From Blautia luti (lineage in GTDB: Bacteria > Bacillota > Clostridia > Lachnospirales > Lachnospiraceae), in the NCBI RefSeq assembly GCF_033096465.1, contig NZ_AP028156.1, positions 3,118,501 through 3,182,500 of the forward strand: a DNA stretch of 64,000 bases, in the 5' to 3' direction. A program made the translations under genes and the position numbers. The notes under the pieces were generated by a model, which saw only the letters and a program-made list of their open reading frames with translations, was not told the DNA's origin and did no database searches. Shown piece by piece: positions 50,718 to 60,130 of the stretch; the first letter of the stretch is position 1; the number at the start of each line of letters is the position of its first letter.

Positions 50718-51572
50718 TTATGAGAAAAAGCTCTCTGCTATACTCATATCCGCAATGTATCCTACTGTTCCTGTCATATAAATCGTTCCGTCTTCCTCAA
50801 TATCGATCTGGATCATTCCTCCAGGCTGATTCACATTAATGCGTGATTCCACCAGTCCCAGCTTATATGCTGCTGCCGCTGCCGCACAGCTTCCGGTTCC
50901 TGATGCCTTGGTATATCCGGAGCCCCGCTCCCAGATTTCAATATCCAGATTTCCTTTGTCAATCTGGCGGCAGATCTGCAGGTTCATTCTCTCCGGAAAT
51001 TCGTCTGCGTTTTCCACATAAGGTCCCAGATTTTTCACTGCTTCTGCACTTACATTGTCAGTAAAAATAATACAGTGTGGATTTCCCACTGTCAGACAGG
51101 TAGCTTTGTATTCTTTTCCATGGAATACGAAGCTTTCACGGATTACTTCACGCACTTCACCGGAAACAGGAATATCGCTGGAAATAAAGGATGGTTTTCC
51201 CATATTTACCTTAAACTCCGTAGCCCGGCTGTTCAGGCACTCTACGTGAATGGTGCCCGCCATGGTTTCGATGTCAAATTTTTTCTCAGTAATATATCCC
51301 TGATCCATGAGATACTTGGCAAAAATACGCACACCATTTCCACTGATAGCAGATTCGCTTCCGTCTGCATTAAAAATACGCACACCCAGCTTGCCTTCAA
51401 TCTCTACCGGCCCGTATAAAACTCCGTCTGCACCCAGTCCAAATCCTCTCTGGCAAAGCAGTGCCACTTTTTTCCCCTGAAGCTGCACTTCATTCTTCTT
51501 CGGATCCAGAATAAGATAATCATTTCCAAGTCCCTGATATTTACTCATAATAATTGTCTGATTCATAGCCAT
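50718..51572 (-). CDS. dapF: DapF-like epimerase with serine at both catalytic-cysteine positions
   Basis: 284 residues with the two-lobed diaminopimelate epimerase fold: YQGLGNDYLILD at the start, FNADGSESAISGNGVRIFAK, TVGNPHCIIFTDN and SGYTKASGTGSCAAAAAA. In active DapF the motifs are CGNG and ACGTG, whose cysteines (73 and 217 in E. coli) are the two acid/base residues. Here both are serine (Ser77 and Ser224). I read this directly from the DNA (AGT and TCA). The protein may be a divergent epimerase with another substrate or a weak DapF. Divergent from an AraC regulator. Confidence 0.85.
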   Translation of the reverse strand: MAMNQTIIMSKYQGLGNDYLILDPKKNEVQLQGKKVALLCQRGFGLGADGVLYGPVEIEGKLGVRIFNADGSESAISGNGVRIFAKYLMDQGYITEKKFDIETMAGTIHVECLNSRATEFKVNMGKPSFISSDIPVSGEVREVIRESFVFHGKEYKATCLTVGNPHCIIFTDNVSAEAVKNLGPYVENADEFPERMNLQICRQIDKGNLDIEIWERGSGYTKASGTGSCAAAAAAYKLGLVESRINVNQPGGMIQIDIEEDGTIYMTGTVGYIADMSIAESFFS

Positions 51573-51813
51573 ACCCTCTCTTTATACCCCAATCTATTGA
51601 CTGTTTACAGCGCTTCCCAGCAATCTGCAATTGTTTTTGCTCTCTTATATTCCTCATTATATATTGATATTTTTACCATGTATATAGATTAAAATGCGGA
51701 TTATATTGCAAAAAATGCTCTGCAAATTTATAATAATATCAGCTTACATCTGCAGACCACTTCGCGCGAAACCACTTATATCATTCTTATGATCCGATGA
51801 TCAGGGAGGTTTT

Positions 51814-52650
51814 ATGATTTTCTCAGAACAGTTCTACCAGAGTGAAAAAAAAGGATATTTAAATGAAGAATTCCGTCTTTTCCACATTAAGGATCAGACC
51901 GGGCAGGAGTTTTCATATCATTATCATGATTTCCACAAAGTAGTGATCTTTCTTTCCGGAAAAGTCACCTACCATATTGAAGGAAAAGCTTACCACCTGA
52001 AGCCCTGGGATATTCTTCTGGTAAGCAGGCACGCCATTCACAAATCCGAGATTGATGCATCCGTGCCCTATGAGCGCTTTATCCTCTGGATCAAAAACGA
52101 TATTCCCAATAAGCAGCTTCTGCAATGTTTCCAGAAAGCCAGTGACAGAAGTTATAATCTGGTGCGTCTGAATTCCAGCCTTCAGGAGAAATTAAAGGAT
52201 GTTCTCTTCGAGCTGGAAGCCTCTGCCAGATCAGAAGCTTTCGGCAAAGACATTCTGACTCAGGCTCTGTTTCAGGAATTTATGGTCTACTTAAACCGCA
52301 TCTTCCTGGAGAAGCAGTACATCTTCGATAAAAAATCCTACAGCTATGATTCACAGATCGCCAATATCCTTAAATACATCAATCACCACCTGGGTGAAGA
52401 TCTGTCCGTAGACGCCCTGGCCTCCAGGCATTACATCAGCAAATACCACCTGATGCGTAAATTCAAAGAAGAAACCGGCTATACCCTGCATAATTACGTC
52501 ATAAACAAAAGGCTCCTTCAGGCCAGAACTCTGATCTCTGAAGGAACCCCCATACTAAAAGCCGCCCATGAGAGCGGCTTTGCAGAATACAGCACTTTCT
52601 CCAGAGCTTACCGCAAACAATTCGGCAAAGCCCCCAGCGAAGAGCAGTAG
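51814..52650 (+). CDS. AraC-family regulator with cupin sensor domain
   Basis: 278 residues. Residues about 15-110 form a cupin-like sensor (FSYHYHDFHKVVIFLSGKVT, LKPWDILLVSRHAIHKSEI); residues about 185-278 hold two helix-turn-helix motifs (LSVDALASRHYISKYHLMRK, ILKAAHESGFAEYSTFSRAY). Such proteins sense sugars or amino acids. It is divergent from the dapF-like gene (240 bp apart) and convergent with the symporter gene, ending 2 bp from its stop. Stop is TAG. Confidence 0.9.
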   Translation: MIFSEQFYQSEKKGYLNEEFRLFHIKDQTGQEFSYHYHDFHKVVIFLSGKVTYHIEGKAYHLKPWDILLVSRHAIHKSEIDASVPYERFILWIKNDIPNKQLLQCFQKASDRSYNLVRLNSSLQEKLKDVLFELEASARSEAFGKDILTQALFQEFMVYLNRIFLEKQYIFDKKSYSYDSQIANILKYINHHLGEDLSVDALASRHYISKYHLMRKFKEETGYTLHNYVINKRLLQARTLISEGTPILKAAHESGFAEYSTFSRAYRKQFGKAPSEEQ

Positions 52651-52652
52651 TT

Positions 52653-54116
52653 TTATTTATTTTTCTTTTTCGCCATTGCACAGTAGAATACAAATCCCAG
52701 AAGCAGGAATGCTACGATCATCCAGCCGATTAGTGTTCCTGTTCCCAGACCTGCGAATTTATCATAGTATCCTTTCAGATAGATGATGATAATAATAGCA
52801 GGAATTCCATAGGAAACATATCCTTTCAGGGATTTCGGGAATTTCATTCCTGTACCGGCATTTGTTTCTGCAATGAAGTTATCCCAGCCCCATCCATTCT
52901 TTCTGGTACAGAACAGAAGGTAACCCAGGCTTCCCAGAGGCAGAAGGTTATTGGAAACAATAAAGTCTTCCAGATCCATGATACTACTTCCATCTCCAAA
53001 TGGCTGGAAGCCGGAAAGGACATTAAAGCCCAGTACACATGGAATGCTTAAGATCACTACCAGAACCGCGCACACGATCACACTCTTCTTACGATCCCAG
53101 TGAAACAGTTCCATATTAAATACGATCAGGTTCTCAAATACAGCAATGATCGTAGAGATTGCTGCGAAAGTCAGAAACAGGAAGAACAGGCTTCCCCATA
53201 ATGCGCCGCCGCTCATCTTGGCAAAAATATTAGGCAGTGTAATAAAGATCAGGCTCGGACCTGCATCCGGCTGGATTCCATAGGAAAAACATGCAGGGAT
53301 AATGATAAATCCAGCTGTCAGTGCTACGAAAGTGTCCAGTACAGTAATGCTTACCGCTTCACCTGTCAGGCTTCTGGACTTGTCCAGATAGCTTCCGAAG
53401 ATCAGCATGGCACCAATACCGATAGACAATGTAAAGAAGGACTGGCTTAATGCCGCAAATACTACATTGCCCAGACCTGCGTCTTTGATCTTCTGGAAAT
53501 CAGGAACCAGATAAAAACGGATTCCTTCTCCGGCTCCCTCCATCATAACAGAATGTACAGCCAGAATTACCATAATGATCAGCAGAGCACTCATCATTAC
53601 TTTGGAAATCTTTTCGATTCCATTCTGCAGACCCATGAAACAGACTGCAAATCCGATGATACAGATGATCACCATCCATAACATCATAACAGGTGCATTT
53701 CCAAGCATATCAGAGAATGCCTGTGTTACTGCTTCCGGAGTTGCCCCCACGAAATCTCCCCGCAGACTCTTTACACAGTAATAAAGCATCCATCCGCCTA
53801 CTGTTGTGTAAAACATCATTAACATGTAACATCCAATGATACCAATAGATTTCAGTGGCTTCCAGCAGGTTCCTGCAGGTGCCAGCTTGTCGAAGCATTT
53901 CGCAACGCTTGTGTGGCTTCCACGTCCTACTGCAAACTCAGATACCAGAACCGGAATACCCAGGATTACGAGGAAACATAAGTAGATCAAAATGAAAGCT
54001 GCGCCTCCATATGCCCCGCAGATATACGGGAACTTCCATACATTTCCAATACCGATGGCACATCCTGCTGATACCAGGATAAAACCAAGCCGTGAGCCAA
54101 ACGACTCTCTCTTCAT
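52653..54116 (-). CDS. Neurotransmitter:sodium symporter (NSS) family transporter
   Basis: 487 residues with eleven to twelve membrane helices. The sodium and substrate site in helix 1 is clear (GCAIGIGNVWKFPYICGAYG then GAAF), as is helix 8 with FFLFLTFAAISTIIAVFENL. Bacterial members (LeuT, MhsT, TnaT) import amino acids with sodium. The substrate is unknown. The upstream region (54160-54240) has repeats of GCATTAAC that may be regulator sites. Confidence 0.92.
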   Translation of the reverse strand: MKRESFGSRLGFILVSAGCAIGIGNVWKFPYICGAYGGAAFILIYLCFLVILGIPVLVSEFAVGRGSHTSVAKCFDKLAPAGTCWKPLKSIGIIGCYMLMMFYTTVGGWMLYYCVKSLRGDFVGATPEAVTQAFSDMLGNAPVMMLWMVIICIIGFAVCFMGLQNGIEKISKVMMSALLIIMVILAVHSVMMEGAGEGIRFYLVPDFQKIKDAGLGNVVFAALSQSFFTLSIGIGAMLIFGSYLDKSRSLTGEAVSITVLDTFVALTAGFIIIPACFSYGIQPDAGPSLIFITLPNIFAKMSGGALWGSLFFLFLTFAAISTIIAVFENLIVFNMELFHWDRKKSVIVCAVLVVILSIPCVLGFNVLSGFQPFGDGSSIMDLEDFIVSNNLLPLGSLGYLLFCTRKNGWGWDNFIAETNAGTGMKFPKSLKGYVSYGIPAIIIIIYLKGYYDKFAGLGTGTLIGWMIVAFLLLGFVFYCAMAKKKNK

Positions 54117-54245
54117 ACTGTTTTCCCCCTTTTAGGTTTCTATCATGAGCTAAACTAATGCATTAACACTTTGCTAGAAGAGTATGCCTGTACATCATTT
54201 TCGAAACGATGCACCAGTTCAACGCATTAACGTATTAACGTGCAC

Positions 54246-54279
54246 GATAAAAGGGCCTCTTGAATTCAGCCCTTTTATC
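54246..54279 (-). terminator. Terminator of secA
   Basis: GATAAAAGGGC pairs with GCCCTTTTATC around a 12-base loop, 46 bp past the secA stop. Confidence 0.85.
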
Positions 54280-54324
54280 CTTGTCATTTATTTAATTATC
54301 TACCTGGCTTTTCGCCAGATATCA

Positions 54325-56901
54325 TCATGCTTTGTTCTTACGTCCGCAGCACTGTTTGTATTTTTTACCGCTTCCGCAAGGACACGGATCATTCGGATAT
54401 ACCTTGATCTCTTTTCTCTGAACAGGTTTCTTCGGACCTGCACTGTCGTCCTTATTGGTTCCTGTCACCTTCGCTACCTGCTCACGCTCGATCTTCTGCT
54501 CTACATGAACATGGTACAGCATACGAAGTGTATCCTCCTGAATAGAAGTGATCATGCTGTTAAACATCTCAAATGCGTTCATCTTATATTCAACAACCGG
54601 ATCACGCTGGCCATATGCTGCCAGACCGATACCCTGACGAAGGATCTCCATATCATCAATGTGATCCATCCACTTGCTGTCGATACATTTCAGAAGAACC
54701 ACTCGCTCCAGTTCACGAAGCTGTTCCGGTTCCGGGAACTCGGATTCTTTTGCTTCATAAAGCTTCACAGCTTCTTCTTTCAGCTCATGCCTGATCTCAT
54801 CTCTCTTCTTGCCTTTCACAGTTTCTACTGTAAGCGGCTGCAGCGGGATGATCGAAAGAAGTACTCCGTTGAATTCATTCAGATCCCATTCTTCGGAACC
54901 TACATCATCAGAGAAGCACATATCCACATAGCTGTCCACTGTATCCTGGATCATGTTATAGATCGCATCGCGCATGTTCTCACCGTCCAGAACCTGACGA
55001 CGTTCTTTGTAGATGATCTCACGCTGTTCATTGTTAACCTGGTCATAATCGAGAAGATTTTTACGGATACCGAAGTTATTGAACTCAATCTTCTCCTGTG
55101 CCTTCTCAATGGCATTGGAAAGCATCTTATGTTCGATCTGCTCATTCTCTGCAACACCCAGGGAAGTAAAGATCTTCATCAGTCTTTCGGAACCGAACAG
55201 ACGCATCAGGTCATCTTCCAGGGAAATGTAGAAACGGGATTCACCCGGATCACCCTGACGTCCGGAACGTCCACGGAGCTGATTATCAATACGTCTGGAT
55301 TCATGACGCTCTGTACCGATGATAAACAGACCGCCTGCCTCTCTGGCTATCTCATCAAGTTTGATATCCGTACCACGGCCGGCCATGTTGGTGGCGATGG
55401 TAACTGCACCTGCCTGTCCTGCCTGTGCTACGATCTCAGCCTCAAGTTCATGGAACTTGGCATTCAGCACGTTATGCTTGATGCCCTGTCTCTTCAGCAT
55501 ACGGCTGATCAGTTCAGATGTTTCGATAGTAATGGTACCAACCAGTACTGGCTGCTGTTTCGCATGTGCCTCCATAACTGCGTTGACTACCGCATTGAAT
55601 TTCTCTTTCTTGGTCATATAAACCGCATCTTCATGATCCACACGGATTACCGGTTTATTGGTCGGAATCTCTACAACGTCCATGGCATAGATATCACGGA
55701 ACTCTTTCTCCTCTGTGATAGCTGTACCGGTCATACCGCCCTTCTTATCATATTTGTTAAAGAAGTTCTGGAATGTAATGGTTGCCAGAGTCTTGCTCTC
55801 ACGTTTGATCTTAACATGCTCTTTCGCTTCAATGGCCTGATGCAGACCGTCGGAATAACGACGTCCCGGCATGATACGTCCGGTAAACTCATCAACGATC
55901 AGGATCTCATCATCCTTTACAACATAATCCTGATCCTTATGCATCAAGTTATGTGCACGAAGTGCAAGAATAATGTTATGCTGGATCTCCAGATTCTCCG
56001 GATCAGCCAGGTTCTCAATATGGAAGAAGTTCTCTACCTTATGAACACCTTGCTCAGTAAGGTTTACGATCTTATCTTTCTCATTTACAACGAAGTCACC
56101 TGTCTCAATAACTTCCTCGCCCATGATAGCTGCCATCTTGGTCATCTCATGGCTGGCTTCACCACGCTCTAACTGCTGAGCCAGGATATCGCAGGCTTCA
56201 TACAGTTTCGTGGATTTGCCGCTCTGACCGGAAATGATCAGCGGGGTACGGGCCTCATCGATCAGGATGGAGTCAACCTCATCTATGATACAGTAGTGCA
56301 GATCTCTCTGTACCAGCTGTTCTTTATAAATAACCATGTTGTCACGCAGATAATCGAAACCAAGTTCGTTATTGGTAACATAAGTAATATCACAGTTGTA
56401 TGCAGCACGACGTTCATCCTGCTTCATATCATTTAAAACAACACCGACTGTCAGCCCCAGGAAACGATGGATCTGTCCCATCTCATCTGCATCTCGTTTC
56501 GCCAGATAATCGTTGACTGTTACGATATGCACGCCCTTGCCTTCCAGTGCGTTTAAGTATGCCGGAAGTGTGGCAACAAGTGTTTTACCTTCACCTGTTC
56601 TCATCTCTGCGATACGTCCCTGGTGGAGAATGATACCACCGATGAGCTGTACCTGGAAATGTTCCATTCCCAGTACACGTTTACCTGCCTCACGTACAAC
56701 AGCAAATGCCTCAGGAAGCAGGTCATCCAGTGTTTCTCCCTCTTCCAGACGTTTCTTGAATTCTCTTGTCTTGTTTTTCAGTTCTTCGTCACTTAATTTC
56801 TGCATCTCCGGGCGCAGACTCTCAATCTTCTCAACCAGAGGCATGATACGCCTAACCTCTCGCTGGCTGCGGGTCCCGAATACTTTCGCAAACATATTCA
56901 T
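54325..56901 (-). CDS. secA: Preprotein translocase ATPase SecA
   Basis: 858 residues with all SecA parts: Walker A in [20 protein letters not shown] (about 100), [18 protein letters not shown], Walker [36 protein letters not shown] and [20 protein letters not shown]. The C-terminus carries the zinc-binding SecB/ribosome motif [14 protein letters not shown]. It drives protein export through SecYEG. Monocistronic. Confidence 0.97.
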   Translation of the reverse strand: MNMFAKVFGTRSQREVRRIMPLVEKIESLRPEMQKLSDEELKNKTREFKKRLEEGETLDDLLPEAFAVVREAGKRVLGMEHFQVQLIGGIILHQGRIAEMRTGEGKTLVATLPAYLNALEGKGVHIVTVNDYLAKRDADEMGQIHRFLGLTVGVVLNDMKQDERRAAYNCDITYVTNNELGFDYLRDNMVIYKEQLVQRDLHYCIIDEVDSILIDEARTPLIISGQSGKSTKLYEACDILAQQLERGEASHEMTKMAAIMGEEVIETGDFVVNEKDKIVNLTEQGVHKVENFFHIENLADPENLEIQHNIILALRAHNLMHKDQDYVVKDDEILIVDEFTGRIMPGRRYSDGLHQAIEAKEHVKIKRESKTLATITFQNFFNKYDKKGGMTGTAITEEKEFRDIYAMDVVEIPTNKPVIRVDHEDAVYMTKKEKFNAVVNAVMEAHAKQQPVLVGTITIETSELISRMLKRQGIKHNVLNAKFHELEAEIVAQAGQAGAVTIATNMAGRGTDIKLDEIAREAGGLFIIGTERHESRRIDNQLRGRSGRQGDPGESRFYISLEDDLMRLFGSERLMKIFTSLGVAENEQIEHKMLSNAIEKAQEKIEFNNFGIRKNLLDYDQVNNEQREIIYKERRQVLDGENMRDAIYNMIQDTVDSYVDMCFSDDVGSEEWDLNEFNGVLLSIIPLQPLTVETVKGKKRDEIRHELKEEAVKLYEAKESEFPEPEQLRELERVVLLKCIDSKWMDHIDDMEILRQGIGLAAYGQRDPVVEYKMNAFEMFNSMITSIQEDTLRMLYHVHVEQKIEREQVAKVTGTNKDDSAGPKKPVQRKEIKVYPNDPCPCGSGKKYKQCCGRKNKA

Positions 56902-57011
56902 AGGTTTAACTCCTGTTTATCTCTCATTTTACATAAAGCAAAAAACTATTATATTTAATACATCATGTTTAACTATTTTATCACTTTCCAGTACGGAAAA
57001 CAATAAATATT

Positions 57012-57056
57012 TCATGAACAAACCAATAACTAAATGTGATTATTGGTTATTTTGTT
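57012..57056 (-). terminator. Probable terminator of malQ
   Basis: ACCAATAA pairs with TTATTGGT around an 11-base loop; the stem overlaps the malQ stop region. T-run is weak. Confidence 0.4.
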
Positions 57057-58531
57057 CAAAACCTGTGGGTTTTGCAAATCAGATTTCCAAATTTCCACAG
57101 TTCTTTCTCTGCCTGTGCGAAATCCGGCAGATGCCATTCCCAGTTAGGGGAACCGATGGTTCCAGGAGTGTTCATGTGGCCTTCTCCTCCAAGTCCCAGA
57201 ATATCAGCCATAGGAATAATGGCATATTCCGCCTGGTTGCTTAACGTATATTCCAGAAATCTGTCTTTCACAGATCCCTGTTTCACCCCGTGTGATTTCA
57301 GCAGATGACGAAGTTTTCTTCGGGATGCACAGGTCATTTTCCCATACCATTCCATCACTGTGTCATTATCATGGGTTCCTGTGTAAAAAATCATATTTTC
57401 CACATCATGGAAGGTATCTCTGGCATATTTTCCACCTGTTTCTATGGAAAATACCAGGATCTTCATTCCTTTCAGATGATAATGGTCTTTCAGCACCAGC
57501 ACTTCCGGACGAAGCTCACCCAGATCCTCTGCTACCAGGTTCAATCCCGGAAGTTTCTCCTGCAGCGTGTCGATCACCTCATAACCAGGGGCCTCGATCC
57601 ATTCTCCATCAATAGCTGTAGGGCATGTGGACGGGATCTTCCAGTAAGTATCAAAGGCACGGAAATGGTCGATCCTGATAATATCAAAGAGCTTATTGCT
57701 GTATCCGATCCTGTCTACCCAGAACTGATAATTCTTTTCTTTCATGTGATCCCAGTCATAGATAGGATTTCCCCATCTCTGTCCTGTGGCACTGAAATAA
57801 TCCGGCGGAACTCCTGCAATAAAGATCGGTCTTCCGTCTGTATCCAGAAGGAAATTATCCTTGCCTCCCCAGACATCCACAGAATCCTGTCCTACATAGA
57901 AAGGAACATCTCCCATGATCTCAATGCCGGCCTCATTTGCAGCTGTTTTTACAGCCATCCACTGTGTATAAAAGAGATACTGCAGGAACATCTGATACTG
58001 CGCTTCTGCTTCCACTTCTGCGGATAATGCATGTCTGTTCTCAGGCCAGGTTCTGTCTTCTTCCGGCCAGTCATTCCAGCAGTTCCCATTATTTGCCATC
58101 TTTAATGCTCGGAATACTCCATATTCATAAACCCAGGACTGTTCTGCGAATTCCTTATAGGCAGCTTCCTCCTGTCCTTTTTTCCTAGAAAACTCTGCAA
58201 ATGCTTCTCTCAGATATGGTTCCCTGAATCTGCGTACTGCATCATAATCTACTTTCTTTACATCAGGCTGAAACTCTTCCGGCTTTTCCTTAAGAAGTCC
58301 CTCTTCAGCCAGCAGCTCCAGACTGATATACAGTTCATCTCCTGCGCAGGATGAATAGGGCTGATACGGGGAATTTCCGTATCCTACAGGGTTTAACGGC
58401 AGGATCTGCCAGATCTTTACGTGGTTTTTCTTTAACAGATTTATAAAGTGAAATGCTACTTTTCCAAGCTCCCCGGCTCCTGTACGGGAAGGCAGTGCGG
58501 AAACAGGCATCAGTACTCCGGCTTTTCTCAT
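57056..58531 (-). CDS. malQ: 4-alpha-glucanotransferase (amylomaltase, GH77)
   Basis: 491 residues from the ATG at 58531, chosen for the AAGGAG site ten bases upstream and because GH77 proteins start near RKAGVLMPVSALPSRTGAGE; the longer frame to 58594 lacks a ribosome site. Catalytic regions: IIRIDHFRAFDTYWKIP (nucleophile Asp), LVAEDLGELRPEVLVL (acid/base Glu) and FYTGTHDNDTVMEWY. It transfers maltosyl units in glycogen or maltodextrin metabolism. Monocistronic. Confidence 0.95.
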   Translation of the reverse strand: MRKAGVLMPVSALPSRTGAGELGKVAFHFINLLKKNHVKIWQILPLNPVGYGNSPYQPYSSCAGDELYISLELLAEEGLLKEKPEEFQPDVKKVDYDAVRRFREPYLREAFAEFSRKKGQEEAAYKEFAEQSWVYEYGVFRALKMANNGNCWNDWPEEDRTWPENRHALSAEVEAEAQYQMFLQYLFYTQWMAVKTAANEAGIEIMGDVPFYVGQDSVDVWGGKDNFLLDTDGRPIFIAGVPPDYFSATGQRWGNPIYDWDHMKEKNYQFWVDRIGYSNKLFDIIRIDHFRAFDTYWKIPSTCPTAIDGEWIEAPGYEVIDTLQEKLPGLNLVAEDLGELRPEVLVLKDHYHLKGMKILVFSIETGGKYARDTFHDVENMIFYTGTHDNDTVMEWYGKMTCASRRKLRHLLKSHGVKQGSVKDRFLEYTLSNQAEYAIIPMADILGLGGEGHMNTPGTIGSPNWEWHLPDFAQAEKELWKFGNLICKTHRF

Positions 58532-58627
58532 AGCAATATACTCCTTTTTTCGTGATTTGTTGTTTATTTTAACATACTTCTCCTTTAACGTCAAAAAAGG
58601 TTACTGTTCCTTCCGTGCACAGTAACA

Positions 58628-58667
58628 CGCAAAAGCCCCTGTACAGAAAATCCTGCACAGGGGCTTC
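58628..58667 (-). terminator. Terminator of hpf
   Basis: AAGCCCCTGT/ACAGGGGCTT stem with a 14-base loop followed by TTTGC on the minus strand. Confidence 0.85.
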
Positions 58668-58680
58668 ATGATTATTCAAT

Positions 58681-59208
58681 TTAGAATTCAGGCTCGATCA
58701 GGCCGTATGTGTTTCCTTTACGTTTGTACACTACATTTACCTGCTCGGTTTCTGCATTATAGAATACGAAGAAATTATGTCCCAGAAGTTCCATCTGTAC
58801 ACATGCATCTTCCGGATACATTGGTTTGATACCGAATTTCTTGGTACGGATGATCTTAACTTCTTCATCCTCTTCGTAGTCCTTATCCAGATATGCTTTC
58901 TGGAAGCTGGCTGCTGCCTGCTGTTTGTCTACGATTTTGTTTTTGTATTTGCGAAGCTGACGTTCGATTACCTCTTCAACCAGGTCGATTGATACATACA
59001 TATCATTGCTTACCTGCTCGGAACGGATGATGTTACCTTTTACAGGAATTGTCACTTCAATTTTCTGTCTTTCTTTTTCCACACTTAAAGTTACTACAAC
59101 TTCGGTGTCAGGAGTGAAATACCTTTCCAGTTTGCCGAGCTTGTCTTCGACTGCTGTTTTAAGCCCTTCTGTAACTGCTATATTTTTTCCGCTGATGATA
59201 AATTTCAT
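58681..59208 (-). CDS. hpf: Ribosome hibernation promoting factor, long form
   Basis: 175 residues: N-terminal S30AE domain (about 1-100, FIISGKNIAVTEGLKTAVED) and the C-terminal dimerisation domain of the long form (about 120-175, KKFGIKPMYPEDACVQMELL then GHNFFVFYNAET). Long HPF joins two 70S ribosomes into inactive 100S particles in stationary phase. Monocistronic. Confidence 0.96.
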   Translation of the reverse strand: MKFIISGKNIAVTEGLKTAVEDKLGKLERYFTPDTEVVVTLSVEKERQKIEVTIPVKGNIIRSEQVSNDMYVSIDLVEEVIERQLRKYKNKIVDKQQAAASFQKAYLDKDYEEDEEVKIIRTKKFGIKPMYPEDACVQMELLGHNFFVFYNAETEQVNVVYKRKGNTYGLIEPEF

Positions 59209-59333
59209 TCTTCCATCCCCTTTGCTGTTTGATGAACCTATTATAACACACCTTTTTGAATTTTAACACTATTTTATTAAAATTTCACATTTTTTCTGTT
59301 TTCTTTAAAAGTATAGTGTAAGTTCCTGCAAAA

Positions 59334-60104
59334 TCACTTTAATCTGACAAGTTCTGTAAAGGGAATACTTCCGCCAAAGAGATCCAAAGCGCTTCCTACC
59401 GTTACATCCAGGCGGTTTCCGCCATAGGTTCTGAGATCTTCGATATCTTTCATGGAACCTACCCCTCCTGCGTAAGTAACCGGACGTCCGGTATAGCCAC
59501 TGAGAAGTTCTGCCAGTTCTGTTTCTACGCCGTGCGCTTTCCCTTCTACATCTACAGCATGAACCAGAAATTCATCGCAGTACTCCCCAAGTTTCTCCAT
59601 GATCTCCAGTGTCACTGGAACATCCGTGAATTTCTGCCATCTGTCTGTGACAATGAAATACTGGTCATCCTTTTTTCTGCAGCTGAGATCCAGCACCAGA
59701 TGCTCTTTTCCAGCTGCCTGTTCCATCTCTTCCAGCTTCTCCCAGGAAATTTTTCCATCTTTAAATACATAGGATGTAACGATCACATGGCTCGCCCCTG
59801 CTTCCAGATATTCCTGGGCATTCCCGGGATTCACACCTCCACCGATCTGCAGTCCTCCCGGATAGGTGCGAAGCGCCAGCAGTGCCTGCTGCTTCGTTGC
59901 CTCATAATTAGGAGAATCCTGACTGTTCAGCAAGATTACATGACCGCCAACAATCCCGGCCTTTTTATACAGTTCTGCATAAAAGGCAGCATCCTGCTCA
60001 GACACGAAGTTCTCCTTCGCCTGATCCTGTACATCTGTCAGGCTGCCGCCGACGATCTGTTTTACTTTTCCATTATGTATATCAATGCATGGGCGAAATC
60101 TCAT
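59334..60104 (-). CDS. hisA: HisA-type ProFAR isomerase, eukaryote-like form
   Basis: 256 residues, a TIM barrel starting FRPCIDIHNGKVKQIVGGSL, with GGHVILLNSQ, LQIGGGVNPGNAQEYLEAGA and TYAGGVGSMKDIEDL. These features match the yeast HIS6-type branch more than the usual bacterial HisA. It isomerises ProFAR in histidine synthesis. No other his gene is in the window; it lies 26 bp after the LRR protein gene on the same strand, with its own GGAGG site. Confidence 0.88.
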   Translation of the reverse strand: MRFRPCIDIHNGKVKQIVGGSLTDVQDQAKENFVSEQDAAFYAELYKKAGIVGGHVILLNSQDSPNYEATKQQALLALRTYPGGLQIGGGVNPGNAQEYLEAGASHVIVTSYVFKDGKISWEKLEEMEQAAGKEHLVLDLSCRKKDDQYFIVTDRWQKFTDVPVTLEIMEKLGEYCDEFLVHAVDVEGKAHGVETELAELLSGYTGRPVTYAGGVGSMKDIEDLRTYGGNRLDVTVGSALDLFGGSIPFTELVRLK

Positions 60105-60130
60105 ATGTTTAAACCTCCGTATTCTGTCTT

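Noticed and set aside
54184..56172. 662-codon open frame on the plus strand
   Set aside because: It is antisense to secA over nearly its whole length and has cysteine- and leucine-rich, low-likelihood content; the opposite frame encodes unmistakable SecA motifs.
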